A DNA stretch of 64,000 bases, from assembly GCF_025369935.1 (NCBI RefSeq), contig NZ_CP104467.1, forward strand, positions 2,239,001 to 2,303,000, given 5' to 3'. Origin of the DNA: Paenibacillus andongensis (GTDB lineage: Bacteria; Bacillota; Bacilli; Paenibacillales; NBRC-103111). The number at the start of each line of letters is the position of its first letter. The stretch's first letter is position 1. The position numbers and the translations under genes are program-made. This document shows, one piece after another, positions 1 through 9,353 of the stretch. Below the pieces are notes generated by a model. The model did no database searches and had not been told where the DNA came from. It saw only the letters and a list, made by a program, of their open reading frames with translations.

Positions 1-1
1 C

Positions 2-1852
2 CACGTAAATCCTTACACCGGCTTGGCCTTAATTGACGACCCTGCGGTCATGAGCATTCAGATCGCGAACGAGGACTCTGTCATTAAAGGTACAGAGGAC
101 ATTAAGAACGAGAAGGGTATTGCGCCGTACCGGCAGGAGCTGCAACGCCGCTTCAACCGGTTCCTGCTTGCCAAGTATGACACAAGGAAAAATCTGGCCC
201 AAGCATGGACATTTAACGGAACATGCGCGCTTGGCGAAGATGAAGACCCAGAAGCGGGCACCGTGCTTTTCCCCGAGGGCAGCTTCTACCAAGTGACCAA
301 CAACCCTATGGGGGAATGGACGGGCATAGGAAGCCCCGCCCGCTATGCCGATTTTACGGATTTCGGCATCTATATAAACCGGCGGTATTATGGCACAATG
401 ATTGACCATGTTCGATCACTGGGGGCGAAAGTGCCTATCAACACCAGTAACCTATTGAACGGTGCTGCGGATGTCTACTCCCATTCGGACGGCGACATTA
501 TGATGAACAATACGTACTTCAACCATCCGATGCCGCCTTTTCATCAGGAAACGCTAGTTGTGCCGGGCATGCGGGAATATGTAACGTCCAATCCGTTGCA
601 CGTGCACAAGGATGGCATATTCATGCGCACCGAAATGTTGCAAATGGCTACCACGGCAGCGGTTAGGGGCAAGCCCTTTATTCTGAGCGAGTGGAATGAG
701 TATGGCGTGAATCCTTTCCACTCTACGGCATTCCTATCGATGGCGGCATATGCTTGCCTGAACGATTGGGACGGTCTCATGCTCTATTGCTATCATACGT
801 CCGAAAGCTGGAACGATCAGCCCGACGATGTGATTACCGACATTTTCGACGCTTATAACGACCCGTCGTTGATATGCCAGTTCGGTTTCATGGCGACAGT
901 GTTCCTTAAGGGACTCGTGCGCCCTGCGGAGCACCGGGTGGATCTGGTATTCACGAAGAACGATCTAAAGACCTTGCCGGCTTCCTTTAGTATGCCGAAT
1001 ACTTTTCTTCCTTATATCACCAACATGCGCAACGTGTTTCTGGATCAAGGAGATACCTATACGGGGGACGCGGACGTAGCGATTACGGCAGGCTTTGTGA
1101 ACAACGGCGATCTTTCCCAGGCGGAACGTTCCGTATACTTCGCTTGGTCGTCTTATCGGGACGCATGGCGGCATGCTGCTGGTGGAGGACGGCTGGAGCG
1201 GCTTGCCGCCGAGACCGATGAGCTGCTTCCCGGCGCGAAGCTTGGCGACAAGACCCTCGTTTTCGATGACATCGCTTCTTTGGCTGGACATGGCGATTAC
1301 ACCGCTTTTGCCGCTAATCTAGATGCCGCATTCAAGCGTTGGGGTCTACTGCCTCATGATCGAGGCCTTGTCGGCAATGCGCTCGTCTCGGATACCGGCG
1401 AGCTGGACTTTGACCCAGAGGCGGGAACCTTCCGTATCCGTACCGAAGGGTGCTCCTACTTCAGCGGTAATCCGGTCAGCGGGATCACGTTGACGAAGGA
1501 TATTTCCCTGACTCTCAGCAACGATCGAATCTCCGCAGCAGCGCTGCCAGTGAACGGCCCTTCCGTAGAACGGACGGAAACGATTCTACTGACGATTCTC
1601 GGAGAAACCGGCATGGACGAAACCATCTTCACCGTAGAAGGATTCGTGACGACGGTCGATCATCAGGGGAAATTGTACGCAGATACCCCTGAAGGTAATC
1701 TTTTCGTACGATGTAATTCTGCAACCCTTACTGCCCTGGACACGGTCGGAGCCCCAATAGCTAGCATCGAAGGGACGACTACTGAGGACGGTGTGACCTT
1801 TATGCTTGACGGCACAATCCCTGCTGTCCACTTCCTGTTGGAAAAGAAGTAA
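2..1852 (+). CDS. Glycoside hydrolase, TIM-barrel (clan GH-A-like), 5' end outside window
   Basis: The reading frame is open from the window edge, so the N-terminus lies upstream; a TTG at 23 is only an internal codon. About 617 residues are visible. The segment IQIANED near residue 17-23 and LSEWNEYG near residue 226 look like the acid/base and nucleophile strands of a clan GH-A barrel (cellulase/GH5-like). After the barrel, from about residue 330, comes a beta-rich C-terminal part without recognised motifs. Family assignment is by motif style only, so the substrate is unknown. No next gene follows on the same strand: the kinase downstream is convergent, separated by a strong terminator. Confidence 0.75.
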   Translation, partial: HVNPYTGLALIDDPAVMSIQIANEDSVIKGTEDIKNEKGIAPYRQELQRRFNRFLLAKYDTRKNLAQAWTFNGTCALGEDEDPEAGTVLFPEGSFYQVTNNPMGEWTGIGSPARYADFTDFGIYINRRYYGTMIDHVRSLGAKVPINTSNLLNGAADVYSHSDGDIMMNNTYFNHPMPPFHQETLVVPGMREYVTSNPLHVHKDGIFMRTEMLQMATTAAVRGKPFILSEWNEYGVNPFHSTAFLSMAAYACLNDWDGLMLYCYHTSESWNDQPDDVITDIFDAYNDPSLICQFGFMATVFLKGLVRPAEHRVDLVFTKNDLKTLPASFSMPNTFLPYITNMRNVFLDQGDTYTGDADVAITAGFVNNGDLSQAERSVYFAWSSYRDAWRHAAGGGRLERLAAETDELLPGAKLGDKTLVFDDIASLAGHGDYTAFAANLDAAFKRWGLLPHDRGLVGNALVSDTGELDFDPEAGTFRIRTEGCSYFSGNPVSGITLTKDISLTLSNDRISAAALPVNGPSVERTETILLTILGETGMDETIFTVEGFVTTVDHQGKLYADTPEGNLFVRCNSATLTALDTVGAPIASIEGTTTEDGVTFMLDGTIPAVHFLLEKK

Positions 1853-2007
1853 GGTGGGGAAGATAGGAAGCGGAAATTAAAGGTATTTGTGTTTGATCAA
1901 ATTCACTATTTACCGCAAAGGTAGCCATCAAAGTGGTTGTTGAATTTTTAACGATTGATTGAACTGGGCATCCGCAAGAAAATCTGAGGCTCTTTCTTAT
2001 GAAGAAC

Positions 2008-2055
2008 ATTCGCCCTCAACTTGGAGTTTTTGACTAAGTAGAGGGCGAATTTTTT
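2008..2055 (+). terminator. Rho-independent terminator after the glycoside hydrolase
   Basis: ATTCGCCCTC and GAGGGCGAAT form a perfect 10-bp stem around a 23-nt loop and are followed by a T run. It separates the glycoside hydrolase from the convergent histidine kinase. The T tract favours plus-strand transcripts. Confidence 0.85.
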
Positions 2056-2094
2056 AGATTCGTTGGGAGAATTCTCTTCCAATCAATGCGGGAA

Positions 2095-3894
2095 CTATAA
2101 TATCCGAGCAGGAATACGGATCGAAACAGCCGTCCCTATTCCTGGTTTACTATCAAAAGTAAGTCCGTAATCCAAACCATAAAACAAATGGATCCGCTCA
2201 TTAATGTTTCGCAGGCCGTATCCGCTCCCTCTTGTTCGATTCTTGAGATCATTCGTAAGCAGTTTCTCCAAGACGTCCGGAGACATCCCTTCTCCGTCAT
2301 CAGAAACGATAATCACAATATCACCTTTGTCCAATTTGCCTGTAATCTGGATCGTTCCGGTCTCCTCTTCCGTACACAGAATACCATGGATGATCGCGTT
2401 CTCTACGATAGGCTGAAGGGTTATTTTTTGTATTCCGTATTCCAGAATCTCTTCATCCACCTGAATGTCGAGCAGAACTTTATTCGCATAACGAGTACTT
2501 TGGATTTGCATATAACTGCTGACATGGAGAAGCTCATCACGGATGGTGATGACCGTATTTCCCATGCTTAAGCTGAGTTTGTAGAACTTAGAAAGAGAGG
2601 TTACAACCTTTCCAATCTCGTCAGTCATTCCGTTTCGAGCCATCCATTTCAACATATCAAGCGTGTTGTAAAGGAAGTGAGGATTAATTTGCGCCTGCAG
2701 CGCTTTTAACTCCGCACTCTTGATTTCTTGTCCGGACAGAAATTGATCTTCCAGCAATAACCCGATTTTGCCGACCATATAATTGTAATTCTCGATCAAC
2801 TCCCCGAACTCGTCCCTGGATGGGGGCAATGAGAGCGCTGCGACGTTGCCTTCTTGCACGTTACGCATTTTACGCATGATCTGGGTTAAGCGCGAAGTCA
2901 TATAATTGGAAATCAGAATGGATAGAAGAAAAGCGATCAAAGCGATTGCGATGAGCAGGATGAGTGAATTCTGCAGCATTGCTTTGCTCTCGGAAGCAAT
3001 CTCCTCTAGCGGAACCGCTGTAACCATATACCAATCGGTCCCGGGGATCATTCTGCTTTGGAGATACACTTGATGGGATGAATTCGCCAGTTTGACAAAA
3101 TGAGGGCCTCTCTTAGCGGAGCTAATCACCTCATCCTTACCAATCTTATATTCCCGTTGAAGCGTAAGATTCGAACTGGCGACGTTATCCCCGTTGGAAT
3201 TCTCGATATACGTCAGGCTGTTCCGGATGGGAGCAGCGTTGATTAAGATATCCATGACCGCGTCTACCGGAATGTCCAATCGAATGACGCCAAGAAATTC
3301 AGAGTAATCATTGGGGTTACGAAATGGCCGTAGAACCGCCAAGAAACTATTGCTGTCTGCATCCGAATCCGTGAAGTAAGAGCCGGGGGCCCATAAAATC
3401 CCTTCACCGTTGTCCATTAACCGCTTGAACCAATAGGTCTGACGTGCTTTCTGTAGACTGAACAGGTTGACGTTCTCTTCGGAATAAAACAATTGTTCGT
3501 TAACGAACAATTTGACGCTTTGGATATCCCGTTTGTCCTCGAAGGAAGATAAGAACGGCCGCAAATCTAGAAAATCTCTGTACTGCTTGAAGAAATCATC
3601 GGTGCGCGCATCGGAGGTCATTACATCGGTAAGCATTTTCTCCGACAACAGGATATCGCTGGCAGAGCGGATTTTTTGAATTTTATAGGAGAGAAAGGAG
3701 AATGACTGGTCGAAATTTCGCGAGACCGAGAATGAGGTCCTGTTCAAGAATTGCTTGTAGAGCTGCTCCGAAGACAGATAGAAATAGCCGCCGAGTGGAA
3801 GGACGATCAACACGAAGAAGGAAAGGATCAGTTTATGTCTAAGCTTGAGATCGGAGAAAAATGGGAAGTGCCGGGCTGCCTTTAACCTCATCAT
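2095..3894 (-). CDS. Sensor histidine kinase, YesM type
   Basis: Membrane sensor kinase of 599 residues. A first transmembrane helix lies at about residues 23-43, an extracytoplasmic sensor (Cache-like by position) at about 45-305, and a second helix at about 308-328. A HAMP linker follows, then the His_kinase region with QINPHFLYNT near residue 405, the N box PIVENAIIHG near 500, and G boxes DDGEGMS and GSGYGLRN near 540-565. This arrangement is typical of the YesM/LytS-like class. Its ATG overlaps the stop of the upstream response regulator (ATGA), so the two are co-translated. It probably senses an extracellular oligosaccharide or its binding protein and controls the divergent ABC importer. 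Confidence 0.93.
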   Translation of the reverse strand: MMRLKAARHFPFFSDLKLRHKLILSFFVLIVLPLGGYFYLSSEQLYKQFLNRTSFSVSRNFDQSFSFLSYKIQKIRSASDILLSEKMLTDVMTSDARTDDFFKQYRDFLDLRPFLSSFEDKRDIQSVKLFVNEQLFYSEENVNLFSLQKARQTYWFKRLMDNGEGILWAPGSYFTDSDADSNSFLAVLRPFRNPNDYSEFLGVIRLDIPVDAVMDILINAAPIRNSLTYIENSNGDNVASSNLTLQREYKIGKDEVISSAKRGPHFVKLANSSHQVYLQSRMIPGTDWYMVTAVPLEEIASESKAMLQNSLILLIAIALIAFLLSILISNYMTSRLTQIMRKMRNVQEGNVAALSLPPSRDEFGELIENYNYMVGKIGLLLEDQFLSGQEIKSAELKALQAQINPHFLYNTLDMLKWMARNGMTDEIGKVVTSLSKFYKLSLSMGNTVITIRDELLHVSSYMQIQSTRYANKVLLDIQVDEEILEYGIQKITLQPIVENAIIHGILCTEEETGTIQITGKLDKGDIVIIVSDDGEGMSPDVLEKLLTNDLKNRTRGSGYGLRNINERIHLFYGLDYGLTFDSKPGIGTAVSIRIPARIL

Positions 3895-5471
3895 TCGAGT
3901 CCCTCCCTGTATTCGGATGGATTGCTTCCGGTAATCTTACGGAAGCACTTCGCAAAGTAATCTCCGTTGCTATACCCCACGCTTTTCGACACATCCGCCA
4001 CTTTGCGCGAAGGATCACGCAGAAGCTCTTTGGCTTTTTCAATCCGGTAATTCGTCATATAATGATTGATCGTTTGACCCGTTTCCTGCTTGAAGCGGTT
4101 GCACAGATACGAAGTCGTAAGCAGGGTGTGGGCGCTGATTTGGCCGATGGACAGATGTGCGTCAGCGTAATGGTCATGCACGAATTGATGGATGTCGTTA
4201 ACAATACCGCTATACGGGGATTTTTCCGTGCTCAGCGACGCATAGCGTTCCACCTTCATGACGAGGAAATCCCTCAGCTCGCTTATGGTGTCGAATTCGT
4301 TCATCATGTTCCATAAGAAGCCCGGGCTATCGACATTGTCGAACAAGCGAATGTTCCGATCTGCCGACGCCCGGACCAGTGCCATCAGAAGTTGGAAAAA
4401 GATTTCTTTTACATAATTGACCATCGTGTTCTTATGCTGCTTGATATCGAAGGTGAGACTGGAGATAAGCCGAATCGATTGCTCGATTTCCAGCTTGGAC
4501 AGATGCTCCTCGAACATGGTTGCTATATGAGGGACGAAGGAATACGAAGGTGTCTTGTTTTCGTTATACCCATATACGGAATAACCGTTAAAGAACATAT
4601 ACTGCAAGGCCATGACGGCTGTGCGGTAGGATTCTTCAGCACCGGCCAATCCTATGACCGGCTTGCCTGACGCGACGAATACAATGTCCTTGTCCGGCAG
4701 GATATCCAATAAGTTCGAGGCGAACCGATCGGCAACATCCCGGAGGTCGTCCAAATTGCCGGATGTGACGTACAGGTGGATGATGATATGAGACTCGTCT
4801 TTCACTGCGGCAATGCCTGTCGTATTGGATTCTGTCAGCAATCCAGATGCCAAACCATAGATGTAATCCGCTGTCATTTCCATTTGTTCCGGCTTTACCA
4901 TATTCTTATTACGGATTTTGACAAGCAACGTTTGCAAACGCATCCGGGCAGGAAATGTATATCCGGCAAGTAGCATCAACTCATTGATTCGCTCTTTATC
5001 GGATTGCGGTTTCGTAATTACTAGCGCCAGCTCGCTTGAGATGAGAGGCATAGCGGCTTGGATCACATCCGTCTCCGCTTTGGGAGTCACCCTTGTCGAT
5101 CGAACCTGCGAAACCGCGAGCCGGAGGGCGTCCTGCAGATCGCTTAATTCAATGGGCTTCTCGACGTAGGATACGGCTCTAAGCTTAATGGCCGATTTCA
5201 GATATTGCTTGTCAGAGAAGCCACTCATGAAAATGATTTGACAGTCCGGATCCAGTTCCCGATAAGCGGTCGCAAGCTCTATACCGTCCATTTTGGGCAT
5301 TCGCACGTCGGTTAACAGCAGTTGCGGGCGCTCCCGGCGTGCGATATCAAATGCCTTGCTCCCATTGCTGGCCTGGTACACAGTCCCGATTCCTAATTCG
5401 TTCCAGGGAATTGCCCCGATAATTCCCTGAAGCGTAAATGGGTCATCATCCGCGATTATTATCTTCAGCAC
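3891..5471 (-). CDS. Response regulator, YesN type (receiver + AraC HTH)
   Basis: 526 residues. The N-terminal receiver has the acidic pair DDD at 8-10, phospho-acceptor D55 in LLLTDVRMPKMDG, and the lysine of YVEKPIE near 106. A long central part without recognised motifs leads to a C-terminal AraC-type double helix-turn-helix (about 425-526, with IEKAKELL and VGYSNGDYFAKCFRK). The start is GTG at 5471, preceded by an AAGAAGG ribosome-binding site. It is transcribed ahead of, and overlaps, the YesM-type kinase. By analogy with other YesN regulators it should activate the divergent transporter operon starting at 5625. Confidence 0.93.
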   Translation of the reverse strand: MLKIIIADDDPFTLQGIIGAIPWNELGIGTVYQASNGSKAFDIARRERPQLLLTDVRMPKMDGIELATAYRELDPDCQIIFMSGFSDKQYLKSAIKLRAVSYVEKPIELSDLQDALRLAVSQVRSTRVTPKAETDVIQAAMPLISSELALVITKPQSDKERINELMLLAGYTFPARMRLQTLLVKIRNKNMVKPEQMEMTADYIYGLASGLLTESNTTGIAAVKDESHIIIHLYVTSGNLDDLRDVADRFASNLLDILPDKDIVFVASGKPVIGLAGAEESYRTAVMALQYMFFNGYSVYGYNENKTPSYSFVPHIATMFEEHLSKLEIEQSIRLISSLTFDIKQHKNTMVNYVKEIFFQLLMALVRASADRNIRLFDNVDSPGFLWNMMNEFDTISELRDFLVMKVERYASLSTEKSPYSGIVNDIHQFVHDHYADAHLSIGQISAHTLLTTSYLCNRFKQETGQTINHYMTNYRIEKAKELLRDPSRKVADVSKSVGYSNGDYFAKCFRKITGSNPSEYREGLE

Positions 5472-5624
5472 GAAGAGTACCTTCTTTCGAAATTCATATT
5501 AGTTACGATAGTACAATATATTTGGCTAGATTACAATTCTGTCTGGTTAAATATGTGTTGGTAATCCGTCATGATGATGATAACGCTTTTGCGATAATTA
5601 CAAAGACAACAGGAGGGTTCAACA
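5472..5624. promoter_or_regulatory. Divergent promoter region between regulator pair and ABC importer
   Basis: The 153-bp AT-rich gap must hold the start sites of both the yesN-like gene and the importer. The sequence ATGATAACGCTTTTGC (about 5574-5594) resembles a degenerate catabolite-responsive element but departs from consensus at several positions. No convincing -35/-10 pair stands out, which fits an activator-dependent promoter. This reading is inference. Confidence 0.4.
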
Positions 5625-6545
5625 GTGAAACGCGAATCGATACTGCGGCATCTGATCAAGAACCGGCTATTGGTAATGATGTCTCTGCCGGCAGTCATCT
5701 TCTTCTTCATCTTTAACTATTTGCCCATTGCCGGATTGGTTATTGCCTTCAAGCAATACAACTACCAAGACGGTATTTTAGGAAGTCCTTGGACGGGATT
5801 TGACAATTTTCGGTTTTTCTTCATATCAGGAAAGGCCATGCTTGTGACGACCAACACCTTTTTGTACAACATCGCTTTTATCGTTGTTAACAACATTCTA
5901 GAGATCGTGCTTGCAATTGCACTTGTGGAAATAGCGGGCAAGTGGTTTCGCAAAATTACGCAGTCGATGCTGTTTCTGCCTTATTTCGTATCATGGGTAA
6001 CCGTAGGGCTACTGGTCAACGGATTTGCTGATTTTGATTCGGGTATCATTAACGGCTTCTTGCGATCGAACGGATCTGGAACTATCGACATTTACAATTC
6101 TCCAGGTTACTGGCCGTACTTGATCGTCCTTGTCAGTGCGTGGAAGTCTATTGGTTACGGGATGGTCTACTACCTGGCTGCAATTATGGGTGTGGATAGC
6201 GAAATTTACGAAGCTGCAGAAATTGATGGGGCGAATGTTTTCCGCCGAATTTGGCATCTGACCCTGCCGTTTCTTATCCCAACCATCGTAATCCTGGTGC
6301 TCCTTGCGATCGGGAACATTTTCCGAGGAGATTTCGGCTTGTTCTACCAGCTTATCCAGAACAACGGTGTGCTGTTCGACAAGACCGATGTTATCGACAC
6401 ATTCGTCTTCCGATCCCTGCTAACAACAAGGGAGGAAGGCATGGCGGCAGCTACCGGCTTCTACCAATCGATACTGTGTTTTGTCACAATCATACTAGCG
6501 AATTATATGGTCAAGAGATACAACAAGGATTACTCGCTTTTCTAA
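5625..6545 (+). CDS. Oligosaccharide ABC transporter permease, LplB type
   Basis: 306-residue integral membrane protein with about six transmembrane segments. The N-terminus carries the LplB-family pattern FNYLPIAGLVIAFKQY. The EAA loop is EIYEAAEIDGANVFRRIW near residue 195, which docks with the ATPase subunit. GTG start with a GGAGGG site 7 nt upstream. First gene of a permease-permease-binding protein operon divergent from YesMN. No ATPase gene is nearby, so a shared MsmX/MsmK-like ATPase is expected. The imported sugar cannot be read from sequence. Confidence 0.93.
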   Translation: MKRESILRHLIKNRLLVMMSLPAVIFFFIFNYLPIAGLVIAFKQYNYQDGILGSPWTGFDNFRFFFISGKAMLVTTNTFLYNIAFIVVNNILEIVLAIALVEIAGKWFRKITQSMLFLPYFVSWVTVGLLVNGFADFDSGIINGFLRSNGSGTIDIYNSPGYWPYLIVLVSAWKSIGYGMVYYLAAIMGVDSEIYEAAEIDGANVFRRIWHLTLPFLIPTIVILVLLAIGNIFRGDFGLFYQLIQNNGVLFDKTDVIDTFVFRSLLTTREEGMAAATGFYQSILCFVTIILANYMVKRYNKDYSLF

Positions 6546-6562
6546 AAAGGAGGTGTAACAGC

Positions 6563-7459
6563 TTGAAAAAAACAACTGCGGATGTCGTGATCTTTAACAT
6601 CATATCATATCTACTGCTTGGAGCCTTTGCGATCATATGCATCGTGCCATTTCTAATGGTCCTGTCTTCTTCCTTCACCAATGAACAGGAAATTGTACGT
6701 AACGGATATACATTATTCCCGTCTTCCTTCACGCTCAAAGCTTACGAGGTCGCCCTTAAAGACCCGAGGATCATTCTGAGAGCTTACGGCATTACGATAA
6801 TGGTTACGGTAATCGGTACAATAGCGAGCGTATACTTGATGGCTATGACGGCTTATGTCATTCATAAGCGCAATTTCCGTATAGCGAACGGCTTGGCTTT
6901 CTATTTTTTCTTCACAACGCTATTCAACGCTGGTCTGGTTCCCTGGTATATCCTGATCATCAAATACTTGCATTTGAAAGATAATTTGCTTGTACTTATT
7001 CTGCCTTCGTTGCTTAATGTCTTCTTCATCATTGTTCTGAAAGCGTTCATGCGAGGAGTGCCGGAAGCGTTAAGCGAATCCGCATTTATGGATGGGGCGA
7101 ACGAATTCCGTATATTCAATTCTATTATCCTTCCCGTAAGCAAGCCTGTGCTTGCGACGGTTACGCTCTTTGTTGCCCTGAACTATTGGAACGACTGGTA
7201 TTTATCCATGTTGTTTATCTCGGATGAGAATTTGCGACCACTGCAGTCGCTTCTCTACAATCTGGTCACGAACTCCGACCAACTGCGAAGAGTTATGCAA
7301 CTATCTGGCGGTGGAGCATCCGTCGACTTGAGCGGCATGCCGCAAAACTCGCTTAAAATGGCGGTCACCATAATCACCATTGGACCAATCCTCTTTCTGT
7401 ATCCGTTCATCCAGCGATATTTCGTGAAAGGGCTGACTTTAGGCGCTGTGAAAGGTTGA
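6563..7459 (+). CDS. Oligosaccharide ABC transporter permease, YtcP/CarB type
   Basis: 298 residues, about six transmembrane helices, with the EAA loop ALSESAFMDGANEFRIFNS near residue 180 and a C-terminus ending KGLTLGAVKG, characteristic of this family. The frame is open well upstream (to 6251), but the TTG at 6563 with AAAAAGGAGGTG just ahead is the natural start, and it begins 17 nt after the partner permease stops. It forms the heterodimeric channel with the preceding gene. Confidence 0.92.
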   Translation: MKKTTADVVIFNIISYLLLGAFAIICIVPFLMVLSSSFTNEQEIVRNGYTLFPSSFTLKAYEVALKDPRIILRAYGITIMVTVIGTIASVYLMAMTAYVIHKRNFRIANGLAFYFFFTTLFNAGLVPWYILIIKYLHLKDNLLVLILPSLLNVFFIIVLKAFMRGVPEALSESAFMDGANEFRIFNSIILPVSKPVLATVTLFVALNYWNDWYLSMLFISDENLRPLQSLLYNLVTNSDQLRRVMQLSGGGASVDLSGMPQNSLKMAVTIITIGPILFLYPFIQRYFVKGLTLGAVKG

Positions 7460-7507
7460 ATCCGGTACTCCGGTTTAACATAAATTATTACTTATAGGAG
7501 GGGCAAT

Positions 7508-9064
7508 ATGAAAAATAGAAGGAGCAAGTGGTTTAATTCGGTGGCAGTTGTTATGCTCTGTGCGGTTGTCTTATCAGCATGCAATGGAAACAATGGCAAT
7601 TCCGAGACAAGCAGTCCGTCTAAGAACGCATACCAGCCGGACAAGGGGGATTCCACCTTGAAAGAAACCACGCTGAAGATGGTTCTGCTCGGGGACAAGC
7701 CGGCTGATGCAGATCTTGTCTATCAGGAATTAAGCAAAATGGCGAAGAAAGATATCAATGCGAACATCGAAGTTACGAACTTTACATGGGGCGAGTGGGC
7801 GCAGAGATATCCTCTACTCTTCTCCGCAGGAGAGGATTTCGATCTGATTTACGCCTCCAATTGGACAGATTATCAAGGTTATGCCGGTAAGAATGGGTTT
7901 TTGGAGTTGACTGATGGCCTTCTGTCCAAGAATGCGCCGATTACTTGGGAGAAAACGCCGAAAGTTGCTTGGGAACAAGCCAAAGTTAATGGCAAGGTCT
8001 ACGCTGTGCCGCAATCGGTGCAGGAGCTTGGCGCGTCAGCATTCATGCTGCGAGGAGATTTAAGGGAACAATATAAGGTGCCTCCGGTTAAAGACATGGC
8101 AGGGTTAGACGCCTATTTAACGGCGATTGCCAAGAACGATCAAGGGATTACCCCCTTTGCTTATCATAATCCAACCGAAGAGTACTTTAAGTGGCAATTC
8201 GATTCCAATCTGCAAGCATATACCTCAGGAAAAGCACCATCGAACTTTGCTGTAGGCTGGAACATGTTCAGTAAAGAAGGAATGCAAGCTACGTTGTATT
8301 ACCAAAGCGAACAATATAAAAACTTTGCGAACACGATGTTCCGCTGGCAGAAAGCCGGAATAATTTCGAAAAATGCATTGTCTCAAAAAGAAAAATCATT
8401 TGAGTTGTATCAGGCAGGGAAATCTGCCGCGGCACTCTCGTCACTGGATCAGATTTCAAATATAGCCGTGCAAGTTGATAAAGACCATCCGGAATGGAAG
8501 ACTGAAATATATATCCCGGCGTTAAACGTCCCTCCTTCTAGTTATATGCAAAATGCAGTCGCCATCAACGCTCGTTCCAAAAACCCTGAGCGTGCACTCA
8601 TGTTCCTAGACCTATTGAAGTGGAATAAGGCTTACTCGGATTTGACCTGGTACGGAATTAAAGGTAAGCATTGGGAGCCTGTCGGTGACGACCGATTCAA
8701 AGCGCTTGCAGATTCCACTAAGTATCCTCCGGGAGCGAATGACCCTTGGGGTTGGCGCGGACCGAATGAAAGATGGAGCGTCGAATCGCCAGACGAAATC
8801 GTCAAAGCATTGAAAGATTTTCGGTTGGTCGCACACGATTACCCATATGGAGGAAACTTCGTATACAGTGACGTGAATGTGAAGAACGAGAATGCGGCGA
8901 TTCAGAATCTCGTCCAACAGTATATGAATCCGGCCGACGTCGGTCTGATCGATTACGAAACCGCTTATGCGAAATTTGAATCGGCTGCCAAGAAAGCCGG
9001 TTTGGACAAAGTGGTGAAGGACCTGCAAGCGCAAATCGATGCTTACAAGGCAAGTCATCCATAA
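7508..9064 (+). CDS. Extracellular solute-binding lipoprotein of the importer
   Basis: 518 residues with a lipoprotein signal peptide: basic start, hydrophobic stretch and lipobox LSAC with the modified Cys near residue 24. A low-complexity Asn/Ser linker follows, then a large family-1-type sugar-binding domain (TLKMVLLGDKPADAD at its first strand, WGWRGPNERW late). ATG with TAGGAGGGGC upstream, 48 nt after the second permease. It captures the oligosaccharide outside the membrane for the two permeases and is likely induced through YesMN. The homologous binding protein at 32031 has the same architecture but diverged sequence. Confidence 0.93.
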   Translation: MKNRRSKWFNSVAVVMLCAVVLSACNGNNGNSETSSPSKNAYQPDKGDSTLKETTLKMVLLGDKPADADLVYQELSKMAKKDINANIEVTNFTWGEWAQRYPLLFSAGEDFDLIYASNWTDYQGYAGKNGFLELTDGLLSKNAPITWEKTPKVAWEQAKVNGKVYAVPQSVQELGASAFMLRGDLREQYKVPPVKDMAGLDAYLTAIAKNDQGITPFAYHNPTEEYFKWQFDSNLQAYTSGKAPSNFAVGWNMFSKEGMQATLYYQSEQYKNFANTMFRWQKAGIISKNALSQKEKSFELYQAGKSAAALSSLDQISNIAVQVDKDHPEWKTEIYIPALNVPPSSYMQNAVAINARSKNPERALMFLDLLKWNKAYSDLTWYGIKGKHWEPVGDDRFKALADSTKYPPGANDPWGWRGPNERWSVESPDEIVKALKDFRLVAHDYPYGGNFVYSDVNVKNENAAIQNLVQQYMNPADVGLIDYETAYAKFESAAKKAGLDKVVKDLQAQIDAYKASHP

Positions 9065-9111
9065 ATAAAAACATGTTGCTCGATTGTCTAGCCTGACAGT
9101 CGCGTAAGGGA

Positions 9112-9151
9112 GACAGAGACCCGCAGCGGTTGAATGCTGCGGGTCTCTGTC
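9112..9151 (+). terminator. 16-bp perfect hairpin closing the importer operon
   Basis: GACAGAGACCCGCAGC pairs perfectly with GCTGCGGGTCTCTGTC around an 8-nt loop. There is no T run after it, so termination may be weak or the hairpin may instead stabilise the importer mRNA. Confidence 0.65.
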
Positions 9152-9353
9152 ATGATACACGTGACCGGTTTATTTGATAAAAGTCGGTGAATGAACAACG
9201 AAAAGTCTTTTGGGAAGCAGTTACAAGACGCGATTCTGTAGATAGTCGAACAATCTAAACCCCTTAAGCTTGCAAAAAAATGATGATTCAATTTATGAGC
9301 AGCATTCACTTGTTATCCAACAATCGGCGCGGTTAATGAGTTATTCCAATAAT

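Noticed and set aside
1800..2009. 69-codon minus-strand frame between glycoside hydrolase and kinase
   Set aside because: Overlaps the coding end of the hydrolase, lacks a ribosome-binding site and reads as a shadow frame.
5574..5594. Catabolite-responsive element before the first importer operon
   Set aside because: Three departures from the core consensus. Kept only as a remark in the promoter entry.
9191..9241. Short frame MNNEKSFGKQLQDAIL followed by a stop
   Set aside because: It resembles the start of a small membrane-protein family, but only 16 codons are open and nothing follows, so it is too short to call.
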